Of a stretch of DNA of 64,000 bases, positions 1-10,002 are shown in pieces (within the stretch, counting starts at the first letter, position 1; every line of letters starts with the position of its first letter). The stretch is taken from positions 434,001 to 498,000 of the forward strand of contig NC_085110.1 in assembly GCF_030269925.1 (NCBI RefSeq), in the 5' to 3' direction. Origin of the DNA: Bombyx mori (lineage: Eukaryota; Arthropoda; Insecta; Lepidoptera; Bombycidae). Made by a program: the position numbers and the translations under genes. The notes under the pieces are model-generated. The model was given only the letters and a program-made list of their open reading frames with translations. It was not told the origin of the DNA and did not search any database.

Positions 1-75
1 CACCCCTCTTGGCTGAGCCTTTGCTCGCCCACCCGTCCTGGTGAAGCGGGAAAGGCCTCCGGACCACCAGTAATC

Positions 76-511
76 TTTCAATCATCTGCAGTTTTGGAAA
101 ACGATAGGTATAAGTTGAGACATGTAAATGGTTCTAGTGTACAAAGTTCCCCATGAAAACTTACGCGAAGTACCTCGAGGCCCGTCAGGCCTACTAGAAA
201 TTTCTGAAAATTATAGTGACGATGACGTGACGGCGTACACAGATGGGTTAAGTAATCTTGTTCATAAAACTGATCTTAATGATGACGACTCTATCACTGA
301 CAATAGAAGCGACATTTTTGTCCGCAAATAGCGATACAGCAAAACATAGTCTGCGGGTAGTGATACAATGTCTGTAAGCTCAGGCACCTCAGGTGCAGGT
401 GTTGGAAATATAGAAAACGATGGTCGGTCTCGCACTATTTCTGAAGAAATTCCGTATAAATGTTCTGGTTTAAGAGATGTTTTAACAAACGCTACCGTAC
501 ACGCAGATTAA
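76..511 (+). pseudogene. 3' end of a Ty3/gypsy-like pol reading frame, frameshifted
   Basis: From about position 82 one frame reads VLENDRYKLRHV, which resembles the NDRY block of the GPY/F module at the integrase C-terminus of Ty3/gypsy elements. That frame stops at 154-156. The continuation (KVPHENLREVPRG, then an acidic stretch) lies in another frame, with in-frame TAG stops at 329-331 and 347-349, and ends at TAA 509-511, directly before an A-rich tract. This suggests the decayed end of a pol polyprotein just upstream of a polypurine tract and 3' LTR. The bulk of the element would lie before the window. Bases 1-75 are GC-richer and may belong to another repeat. Family assignment rests on one short motif plus position, so an unrelated ORF remains possible. 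Confidence 0.5.
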
Positions 512-905
512 AAAAAAAAAAAAAGAGAATTGTATGTGGCTAGAGAGATGTTAATCCGGACTAGCAAAAAAAAAAAAAAAAGAGGAAAAAAAAAAAGAAA
601 TTGTAAGTCATTGAAGGGTGTATCCGGTCCAATGACTTGGCTAAAGGGATGTTAATCCGGACTAGCAAAAAAAAAAAAAAAGAGAAAAAAAAATGTAGGT
701 CGTTGAAGGGTGTATCCGGTCCAACGACTTGGCTAAAGGGATGTTGATCCGGACTAGCAAAGAATAAAAAAAAAAAAGAAAAAAAAAAAAAGTGTGAAGT
801 CATTGAAGGGTCTGTCCGGTCCAATGGCTTGGCTATAGGGATTTTCATCCGGACTAGCCACAACAATTAGCTACAGGGATTGCGATCCGGTCTAGCATTA
901 TCCGG
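497..905 (+). repeat. Tandem A-rich array with two conserved hairpins per unit
   Basis: Four to five units of roughly 95 bp alternate pure A/G tracts (about 15-30 nt) with two potential hairpins. Hairpin 1 has 9-nt arms at 605-613/630-638, 697-705/722-730 and 797-805/822-830. Hairpin 2 has the form GCTA-nAG-GGAT-NNNN-ATCC-GGnC-TAGC, with GGAT/ATCC at 647-650/655-658, 739-742/747-750, 839-842/847-850 and 877-880/885-888; a first copy near 541-565 carries AGAT. The four apical bases differ (GTTA, GTTG, TTTC, TGCG) while the stem bases persist. Each purine tract is followed within a few bases by TGT, so the units could be repeats of a polypurine-tract/LTR-start junction. Function unknown. Confidence 0.85.
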
Positions 906-1529
906 TCTAGTTCGAAAAACTGAAGGGATAACAATTCCGATTTAAGTTAAAAGGGACATACTTACATACCTGAAGAGATTTAAATGAACCGGCCCAGGTA
1001 TGTAAGCAGTCAGTATTTATAGCCAGTATAGGATTTTCTGAAGAATTATGCGAACCGAACCGTATTAGATTGTTAATATCATAGACCACGTTTTAAGTTG
1101 CATCCGTTAATGTCAGGATGAACGAATACGCTTATTGTCTACAGAACAACCATAAAAAGGCGCACGAGGACGAGCGCATGTCAGTATGGCCGTGACGGCG
1201 TTAACAACATCTCTAATAAACATCACGTGCAACAGGCGTGACTCACACAAGCCGGGTGCGCCGGCCGTGTCGTTCCACTCGTGCAACAGAAGTGACTCAT
1301 AAGCCAGCTGCGCCGGCTAGTATAAAAAGGCGGTGCGTGCCTTGCAAGAAACATTCGTTGGACTGCGCTTGCCTGGTGCACTTACTATATCCTTGTTACG
1401 TTGTGTGATTCAGTGACTGTTGTACGTACTGGTTAAAGTTGGACAAGTGTTAAAGTGAATTGTTAAGATAACATATTGTTGATTAAATCAGGAATCAAGA
1501 AGTGACATCGTTTTACTTGGTGTTCAACA
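531..1529 (+). mobile_element. Probable 3' LTR of a gypsy-like element
   Basis: The segment follows a purine tract, could begin TGT at 531 (or at a later unit of the array) and ends TTCAACA at 1529. It contains a strong TATA motif at 1321 and follows what looks like a pol C-terminus. No second LTR lies in the window, so the 5' boundary and a target duplication cannot be tested. It also holds a 12-bp inverted repeat (961-972/995-1006). An alternative is a 5' flank of a host gene. The pol remnant upstream and the CA-3' end favour an LTR. Confidence 0.45.
1224..1330 (+). promoter_or_regulatory. Core promoter with duplicated AP-1-type sites
   Basis: TATAAAAAGG lies at 1321-1330. Upstream is an imperfect duplicated block of about 45 bp, each copy with GTGCAACA followed by TGACTCA (1239-1245 and 1293-1299), the consensus bound by Jun/Fos or CNC-bZIP factors. 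An E-box CACGTG is at 1224-1229. A weaker ATAAAAAGG occurs at about 1152. The start would be about 30 bp after TATA, near 1350. The motifs are seen directly; factor binding is inference. Confidence 0.55.
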
Positions 1530-1672
1530 AGATAATGTCTACCCTCAAGCTTACATACATTTATTTCCTACATTGAATGATACAAGGACACGTCCCACTG
1601 CAATGAGATCAAATAAGAATTTATTGTGTACAGGTCAATTTAACACTACATTGCTGAAAAAAAAACGTTATT

Positions 1673-2036
1673 GGTATGGCTCCTATTATATTCAACAAAT
1701 TGCCGAATAGTATAAAGGACCAGCCCTTAAGAAAATTTCAACAACTCCTGTCTTCGCTGTTATTAAAGAACGCGTTATTACTCTGTTACCGATTTCTTAA
1801 ATAATGAATTGTAACACTCTCCTTATTAAGATCTCAATTTTTATAATAAACTTTTTGTGATCTCATTCTTAAATTTATCTTAATACCTAGTTTAAATTAG
1901 CTGTAAGTTTCTCCTTCAAAATTAAATTTGTATGCCAACAGGCAGAATGTAGTGGGATTGAATATATTTTATACTAAGACCATACTTGTACCTGCATTCT
2001 ATACAAATAAATGAATTATTATTATTAATGATATAT
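1673..2036 (+). mobile_element. LINE 3' fragment (CR1/Jockey-like C-terminus plus 3' UTR)
   Basis: Codons 1673-1804 encode a 43-residue tail with FNKLPNSIKDQPLRKFQQLL, very like the C-terminus of the LINE inserted at 12.6-14.4 kb (FNKIPNSIRDLPLTQFKRKL). It ends at TAA 1802-1804. About 200 bp of AT-rich 3' UTR follows and closes with an ATT repeat tail at about 2014-2029, typical of LINEs that end in microsatellites rather than poly-A. The copy is heavily 5'-truncated and cannot encode a working enzyme. Confidence 0.75.
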
Positions 2037-2040
2037 TTAG

Positions 2041-2466
2041 CCTATGCGTGAACTGACGCTGATTGGCGACAACTCGTTCATCATAATATCTATCAGCTTA
2101 GACTAACAAATGTCGCGTCCGTCTGTTTTCTTCATTCGATGTACGCACAAATGTCATTGACACTGGCCTATTCTTTTAAAATAAGAAACAGCGAATTTCA
2201 TTGTGCTTTCAATTAACGATTTGATTTGTATAAATCGTATTTTTTTTGTTTCTATTACTCTGAAATAGTTTTCTTAACGACACACGTATTAATTATATTT
2301 GAGGAAAATATATATATTTGCGAGTAAATTGGTGTTTTTTGTTGTTTCCATGATAAATACAATCCCTGTTTAGGTCAGATTTTCTGATAAGTTTTCTGAT
2401 GAAGGTTTTTGTAGAAGTGGTCTATGGATATCTCAATAAATAGCTCGAGTGTGCCCAGGTCAGATG
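2041..2466. other. AT-rich intergenic DNA
   Basis: No coding pattern or recognisable repeat. Short T runs only. Confidence 0.5.
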
Positions 2467-2838
2467 TTTTTTTTATTTTTATTGCTCTTATAGGCAGACG
2501 AGCGGCCCACCTGATGGTGAGTGGTTACCGTCACCCGTGGACTTCAGCAATGCCAGGGGCAAAGCCAAGCCGCTGCCTACCGTTGAACACCGTGGAGGGG
2601 AGCTCATTCCAAAGCCGGATGGTACGTGGCAAAAAAGATCTCTGGAAACGCACTGTGGATGAACGCAGCGGCTCCAGGTAGTATGGATGAACTCTACTCC
2701 GGTGGCGGGCGGTGCGATAGTAAAAACGAGATGATGAAATCATCTCAGATAATTCCTCAGAGCACTCCCCATAGAACGTACGGTACAAAATACAGAGAGA
2801 AGCGAAGTCCCTCCGCAGACGCAAAGGTTGATAAGTCG
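2467..2838 (-). pseudogene. LINE A (Jockey-type) 3' fragment, internally deleted
   Basis: Read on the minus strand, this matches the C-terminal ~110 codons and 3' UTR of the intact LINE at 53.1-56.4 kb (SRVHPYYLEPLRSSTVRFQR and PRTIRLWNELPSTVF are shared). About 51 bp are missing in frame between PSTVF and NGRQRLG, removing the residues that follow PSTVF in the intact copy. It ends in the same GGGCAATAAAA-type tail, seen as T-rich DNA at 2467-2485. It is a dead 5'-truncated insertion. Confidence 0.9.
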
Positions 2839-2849
2839 TACACGCAATT

Positions 2850-5105
2850 ATCATGTAGCATCTTCCTGCCAGAAATGAATCGAATACATGCGCCAACCAA
2901 AATTTCTATCGCATATTAAACAAGTTCTGAGCATCAAGCATATGGTCGGTCTAACCATCCACGTTGGAGAGATTTTCCCCGCGTAAGCAATTTCCTGTAC
3001 CTCATTTATCCTGAAACCAACAAGAGTCAACAGCCACGTAATTAAATTCCTTATCAATTTAATGACATACTAATCAATACTAATTATCAACCGACCAGCC
3101 CTCTGAATATTAATCAATTCATTAATTAAAATGGTTAATTCATTCTACCCATGTTAACGAACCTTTGTAATTTACTGTCTTATTAATATCGAGACATTAA
3201 ATTTAGATTAATTGAGTTTAGATAAATTTCAGAAATGTTTTAAATATGCCGTTCTTTGGTGTACACTGAATAAACACACATGTTTATAAACAACATCCTC
3301 TCCTATTGTGTCTACGTGCCCAATTTTGCATTACGTATAGTAAATAATAAGCTCTACCAAAAACTGTATACGTCATAAAATAATCTCATATTTTTACAAC
3401 ACCACTCCGACCTTTTATTCCGGAATGGGTCCGACCCCTCCCCTACGCTGTAATGCGTTCAAACGCCATGATGTATGGGAAGACGCCACGCCATCGTCAC
3501 ACAATTCGCTAAAAATAGACACCTTATTTTCGGTGAGCAAGTTCTCGCTTGATCGAACTTATTCTCTTGGTTCAAGAACTTTATGTCAGAATTCTATTTT
3601 GAAAGTTTTTTTTTTAATTAAATAAAATCTTTAAGCATCATTGTAATAGTAGATGTTTGAAAGGAATTTATTTGATACATGAATCAAGGAGAAACGATGC
3701 GTGGGTTAAATGTTGCGTAGCGAGCATATGCTCACGAACGCCTTGAATGATAAAGGGTATTGGGTGTAATACTGGTGACATTGGACAGACTCCAGTAAGT
3801 ACCTTTGATGTGTATCTGTTCCATCTTCGTTTACCCTAAACTAGGAGCCGGGGTGATCAATAACCGAAATGTTGTTTTAATTAACGAGTATCCGTGATCC
3901 TAGCGGATGTTTATTTGCCGCCCCCTCGTCACGACGTCAGGAGCATGGCGGACTGTAAACATACTAAGCCAATCGGCAGTAATCTTATTAAGTGGATCAT
4001 ATATAGAGAGAGATTTCATCTGATTGTGAGAGAGCTGTTGGTATATCAAGATCGGATTTGGTCTCAGGTCAACTTTGAGTTCAACATCCCATCGTCCACG
4101 GTTTCGAGTAGAATTTTCAACAATTGCTGCAATCATAAATTTTTAACAGACAGGATATGTACTAGTTTATTACTATTTGTTCGCATTGTTCATAGTTGAT
4201 CGAGAAGTAGGTGACTCTCGGTGTTGTATTACGTGGTAGCGGTTGATCCTTTGTTGGAGCTTTGTTAAAGATTTTTGGCATTCGGAATCTAATTATGGTT
4301 GTTATGTATGTGGGTTGCCCCGTATGTGTTTTCCCGGTACTCACAATAACTCGAGACAAGCGTAGCGGTTTTACGTTTACTTATTTACGGTTGTATATTT
4401 CTACTGAGTGACTGACTTGCCAAATCTCTAACCTCTCAAACACCAAGTTACATTAATCTCCTAATGAGCCACAAACGACCTTATTCAATACCTGTTAAGT
4501 AGTACTGATAGCTCATAAAGATACTTAGATATTTCGAGAACCTCTACTAAGCAAACTTTTGTCATCGCAGTGCTCCTGCTTCTTTACGTTATGGTAAGAG
4601 AAGCCGACGGCGCACGCATTACGACCTTGGGAAGAGATACCGAGGACCACGGTATTTCAATTTTAAGTACCCGTAAATACCCGAAAAGCGGCAACTTTAT
4701 GTAATTGTTAAAAATTAAGCTGAAAACAATTTAACCAAACGTTCCGTTTTCAATAAGTACTATCAACTAACTTTATAAATTGCATATAAAAACTACAAGC
4801 TATCAACAGATAAGCCTCCTACCAGCCATAAGCAAGCTTTACAAACAACACTTCCGAGAGCGCCTGTAGAAGGTAGTCACCTAGAAAGGCTTGCTAACAA
4901 ACGAACTATTCGGTATCTGCACGAAGCACTCGTGCGTTCAACAACTGTACCGTCTCACGGAGCACATCTCAGCAGGGCCGCAGTCGAAGTCATCGTTACG
5001 TAAAAAATAAAATTGAGTCAACGAGAAATAAACTTACTTTATAAATACTTATATAAATATACTTAAATATAGTATAATAATCCTGAGATTATCACTTTAT
5101 TGAGA
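2850..5105. other. Intergenic DNA, nothing recognised
   Basis: Mostly AT-rich. There are GC-richer patches around 3420-3490 and 3895-3960. Several open frames of 60-100 codons lie here on both strands, but none shows a family motif or codon bias that I can defend. Confidence 0.5.
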
Positions 5106-5212
5106 TATTTTTTTGTTGCTTAGGAGGGTGGACGAGCTCACAGCCCACCTGGTATTAAGTGGTTACTGGAGCTCACAGAAGTCTACCAACGTAAATGCGC
5201 CACCCACCTAAC
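5106..5212 (-). mobile_element. Bm1 SINE 3' fragment
   Basis: The minus strand carries the last ~100 bp of Bm1 (AGGTGGGCTGTGAGCTCGTCC region), ending in the A-tail seen here as T-rich sequence at 5106-5115. It is truncated within the central region. Confidence 0.85.
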
Positions 5213-6855
5213 AAGATCATTCTAATCATATATTTTGTACTCAATAGGCATATCTCAATTGTTTTACGTTTTAAAAATACTCAAATTTTGAATGTTTCTA
5301 CATGCTTTAGCGCTTGTTGCCGCACTTAATTAGGGAGCTTTAACAAAATCTGCGTGAGCAATTGTTACGATTTATTTATCTGAATAAGTTTTAGAAGCAG
5401 TTCCGAAAGCGTGAAAGTAACCAAGGAATAATATAAAATTTCAGCGGTTCTCTTAGCAATGGCGAAGTCTTATGGGAATTCCGCTCAGGATACGATTTTT
5501 TTTTGACATCAATACTTAAAGGTAAGCTGTTGCATATGACAAAGCGTCTTATTAGAGTTATACTTCACAGAAAGCATTCAAGTATATTTTAGATATCAGA
5601 ACATATGTATATACACATGTCTGAAATCAAAACTTTGATTAGCATTTTATAAAAAATATTGTAACCAATTGCGTAATATCAAAGTCTGTACCAATTAAAA
5701 TAAAATAATCAATAAAACTAGAAATCATGAATACATTAAGAAAATGTAAGTTCAAATATTAGAACAGTTTATGTATTTATTTGTTAGAAACCCTATGACG
5801 CCTCCTCGAGAACCGTGCACGACCCTCGCCAAGTGGAAAATCACGGTAAATGCATTCGTATCCGATGCAATACAGATTTTTCTCAGAGTACGGATTATAC
5901 ACGCTCCAGATATATATAAGACATTTCGAAGAAACGCCCCCTTAGAATCGAAACAGCACAACTCCAAACAATTCGCAAAGGATTTTGGATAATCTTGTTA
6001 TCGAAAAAAATACTTTTAAAGTTCGTTTTTCTTAGTATCTTGGTAGAGTGAGAAGGATTTAAAGCTTATATCATCGTCTGGAGGGCACTTAAACGGAGCT
6101 AGTTCTGTGCTAAATAATTCTGAACACCAATCGTTCTGTTTGGTCGACGCTCGCTTAGATTTACTATTTAGTGTTTATGTCTGTCTAGATTCATATCATA
6201 CTTAAACTGGCGACGACATATTTCAAACTTGATAATTTTTATTCAATTTTATTTGCACTTGATGGATAGGAATCCTGCTCGCGTTTTTCCACATAGCATA
6301 GTCTTATCATGGCTAATTCCCTCATTAGCCCCCCAATCCCCAATGACTTCGAATAAAGAAAGCCCAGGTGGAACACAACGTATACAAAAAAGACTCGTCT
6401 AGAATAAACTTATTAAAACATGAAATGTATTTTAAGATATCGATCCAAAATCAATTGATTCTTTAATTACCGGAGTTATTCTTCGCCCTGACTTCCACCC
6501 TCCACCCTCGCCAGATCACTCTGTTCTACATTACGATGGACATTCTTAACGACTCCATTAAAATGAAAGGGTTTTTTGTAGATTCGAAACATCAGTGAAG
6601 CGGTGAAATTGGTTCTCGATTAATATTCTAGTGGAATTATTTTTATGAGATTTTATGAGATTCTTTTAATAGTGTGGACGGCATCGTTGATTAAAATTTT
6701 ATATTGTGGAAACCTAGAAATTTTTATTCGCTAAGGCAACGTTTTTGCAAGTATCTTAATTCCAATAATGCTAACAGTGATAGGGATGTTGATAATATCA
6801 ACAGAATAATGATTATATTTGACTGCTTAAACTGATCCGCATGATTGCTTTGCTA
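5213..6855. other. AT-rich intergenic DNA
   Basis: No gene or known repeat recognised. Confidence 0.5.
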
Positions 6856-6856
6856 C

Positions 6857-6917
6857 TTAACACCAGGTGGGCTGTGAGCTCGTCCACTGAAATAAGTAAT
6901 AAAAAAAATAAAAAAAG
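6857..6917 (+). mobile_element. Bm1 SINE 3' tail fragment
   Basis: Only about 60 bp remain: the AACACCAGGTGGGCTGTGAG block and an A-rich tail. It lies about 110 bp upstream of an R1-like 3' end on the same strand. Confidence 0.8.
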
Positions 6918-7027
6918 TCCCGATTCCTGCTGCACATATTATATCCTATTAATCCTATTGCAACTTGGTCCTCACTCTTTGGTGAGGGCTTCAGATCTAG
7001 AGTTCAAGCGTGGCGCGTCTTGCGTCT

Positions 7028-7365
7028 AAGTTGGGGTAGGTTGTGTAGATAGATTTCCCGGGCGGCTACTGTCGCCTCGACGATCCGTCGGTTGGGCGCC
7101 CTAGGGGTAGTGCCGCGAGCGCGCGCGTGTCTGGTTGTAGCGTTGACCGCGGGAACCCCTTACTCTCACCGGTTTCCAACCCCGGTCGGAGATCGGACGT
7201 CGGGCTTAAAAGTGTAGGGGAGTCGTTTAGTGCAATAGGGCCCTAAAACATCCTTAGACCCCCGGTTCGCAGTCGCGGACCAGTCCCACATACCACGTGC
7301 GACCCTTAGGCGCGGGGACCTCGTGGTAGGTTCGGCTACCAGCACGACAAAAAAAGGGTGGAAGT
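7028..7365 (+). mobile_element. R1-like LINE 3' UTR fragment
   Basis: This GC-rich segment aligns by eye along its length with the DNA after the R1-like pseudogene at 24.6-24.9 kb. Shared blocks include TCGCCTCGACGATCCGTCGG versus its counterpart, GGAGATCGGACGTCGGG, AACATCCTTAGA, and a final run of A bases before GGGTGG. No coding portion of the reverse transcriptase remains. It stands out by base composition from the AT-rich flanks. Confidence 0.7.
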
Positions 7366-7756
7366 CTGAGACATTGGTTGTAGTAATGCAGTTTAGAGTT
7401 CAAGATATGCGTTACATATTGCCGTGTTCAGTTCTATGTACTCCAACGGATATTTAGCAAATACTTTAATTTAATATCAAAATTTATACACCACTTATTC
7501 AGTTCATAGTAACATAATTAAACAAAATTAAGGCTTAGAATATTGAACAAGTTAGTTGTGTATATTAAAACAGGCTGATGGATACCCGCTGAACAATATT
7601 TCTATTCTAAGTTTTTCCTTTATCGTGTTTTTGTCTGTCTAGACTTCGGTTTGGACTATGTCTAGAACGAAATATTACAAGTTTTATAATCTTCAGTTTC
7701 TAGTTTTTGTGAATTCAGTTATTGTTACAGAGCACGATATCTGGCGCGATTTGGTA

Positions 7757-8097
7757 CTGTTTTTTTATTGCTCAGGGAGGTAAACGAGCTCACGGCCTTG
7801 TGGTTACCGAAGCCCATAGACATCTACAACGTAAAGGCCGCCACCCACCTTGAGATATGAGTGCCCCATGGCTTGTAGTGGTACCCATGCGGACTCACAA
7901 GTTGTTCTACCACCAGTACATAATTACTCAAATTATATTTTGGCGGGTTTGATTTTTATGACACGATGTTATTCCTTCACTTTGCAAGTCAATCGTGAAC
8001 ATTCGTTAAGTACGTATTTCATTGGAAAAGGATTCGAACACCGGCACAGTTGCATCGCTGCATACAAATGACCCTTATCCTTAAGGCCACGACGACT
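7757..8097 (-). mobile_element. Bm1 SINE with tRNA-like head, internally deleted
   Basis: Minus orientation. This copy is unusual in retaining the 5' tRNA-related head. A B-box (GTTCGAATCC on the minus strand, 8030-8039) and an A-box-like GTGGCCTTAAGGATAAGG (8073-8090) lie about 35 bp apart, as expected for an RNA polymerase III internal promoter. Downstream is the Bm1 body (block around 7930-8020, also present at 40.2 kb), then TGGTAGAAC and the 3' tail. The central portion is shortened compared with copies at 39.1 and 46.5 kb. The tail is the T-rich tract at 7757-7766. Confidence 0.85.
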
Positions 8098-9895
8098 TCA
8101 AAAGTATATTTCATTACATTTACTGTCGCTTTGTATGTTCGGAATATATTATGTTCACTCTCTTCTCCTCTTTGTATTTTCGCTTTCTGTGTGTCGTTAA
8201 TAAACTAGTAGTGTTTTAACCTGTGCGGCTACTTTAATTATACTGCAATAAAATTCTTACTAAATTGAGTTCAGTTTCTGTCGAAATGTTTTTATACTGG
8301 ATTAGTAAGTGTACTGGCGGTCGATTAGGTGTCAATTGTGTACCACAACTCTTAGACGTACAGCTAGACATTACGTCCTTCCTTCACTATGGAGTTCATT
8401 ATCCAAAATTTTTTGAAAATTAAGTCATGACATTATTACACGTAATGTTAAGCGACAAAGAACTCAGATTACCGCGACCACAAAATATTATTAAGAGAAA
8501 TTTAAAGGCAAACCAAGCAAAATACCAAAACAATTTCTCAAGCCAGTATTAAAGGTTTTGAAGACCTATTAAATGATTTAGGTTCCTGATAATTTATGTA
8601 AGGGCTTCTATGAATGACCGATGTCAGCTTGAGAGGTTTATGGCTCATAAATTTTACATAACCAAGGTATGGTAGTGAGATGATAAAATTCAGCAAGTTT
8701 TCAATGGAACCTGTCAAATATCTCATAAAAGATTTAGCTTTGTGATCTTTGTAACGGTAAAGAAGATTTTGAAATAATATGTGAGTCGGTCAAACTCTTG
8801 TGCGACTTATACGCCAATGAAATCTCCCTTACGTCTTAAAGCGATGATTCACGATTTGAGCATCAATGTGCGTCGGTAATCACGTACCATCACGTGGGCT
8901 TAACTCATTGAAATGCATGTATGTATGTATCGCGGCAGAAACTACCTCGTTGGTTATACATTGTAACGGCCCGTGTGGTCTCACAATATGCCGCACCATA
9001 ACAAACTACACAAAAATAATTTCGTATCTTCACGTTCTGAAATTTTGAAGCCAAATTGGAAAGACATTATACAACAGTAATATTATAGATAAATGTTCAA
9101 GAAAATAGGAGTAAAAGTGTGAGAAATATATGCTAATATTTTTGGTCTTATCAAATTTCTAGTCTAAGCCTTTAATAATTACAAATTCACTTCAAAGTGA
9201 TAAATAAAAACACTTTTTCGACTTTAAAACTACAAATTCGTAATAGATATGGCGTGTCTCCGGCCATGTTTCGAAATTTCAAATATTTCTCTGAAATGAC
9301 TCTCAATAAATGCAAAGTTACTTCAATTTATTTTCAATTTCAAAACCTATTCGTCTTCAAACTGCATTTTCTTGTACATGATTAAGTTTGATGTATATTT
9401 TATGAGCTATATAACTGTATCTTCAGTGTTGTTGAAGTTTCGCGTCCGTTGGCAATATCGGATATGTTCTCTGGGGTATAATGTTGATAGATTAAAATTG
9501 TACATTTGCTGAATAGACCAAAGCAAGGGGAAATTATTAGAAATGACAATCATGAGGGTAACATCGCGATATATCGACATAACAGTAAAATGTGCTATAA
9601 TCGTCGTTAGTATAGACCCAAATCAGTCTACAACAGCATTGTGTGTGACGTGACCCAGCCCTGAACTAGCTTGTGAACCAGTTGCGTATAAGCCATAGAT
9701 TTGATCTTAGCCAGTGACAAATAAAAACTATATTTCAAAGCAAAGAGATATGTATGTATGTATGTATGGCTATATGTCTGTATGTATGTATGTACATATA
9801 TAAAAGCGTAGTGAATAAATCATTTCCTTTTTAGTTTATTAATTTTTAAAGAAATCAGATAACTTCGCTGATATCTATCAAAGCTTAAAGAATGT
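8098..9895. other. AT-rich intergenic DNA
   Basis: No gene recognised. It ends just before the 3' end of the RTE element. The only structured feature is the TATG microsatellite at 9748-9795. Confidence 0.5.
9748..9795. repeat. TATG microsatellite
   Basis: GTAT units in two runs separated by GGCTATATGTCTG. Confidence 0.9.
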
Positions 9896-10002
9896 TCTAG
9901 CGGCCGGATAGCTTACCAGTCCATTAGGTCCAGAAAAGGGTAAAACGATTCCAGATTCCGCCCACATCTGAGAGATCTAGATTCTTCTATATCGTTCCCT
10001 CA

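Noticed and set aside
561..866. Minus-strand Phe-rich open frame across the A-rich array
   Set aside because: Product of poly-A tracts translated in reverse; no biological support.
3894..4199. 101-codon open frame with a possible start after GACGTCAGGAGC
   Set aside because: No recognisable domain, and a similar-length frame exists on the opposite strand.
6170..6240. Similarity with 7618-7690 (TGTCTGTCTAGA and TATTTCAAACTTGAT-like text)
   Set aside because: Too short and patchy to call a repeat by eye.
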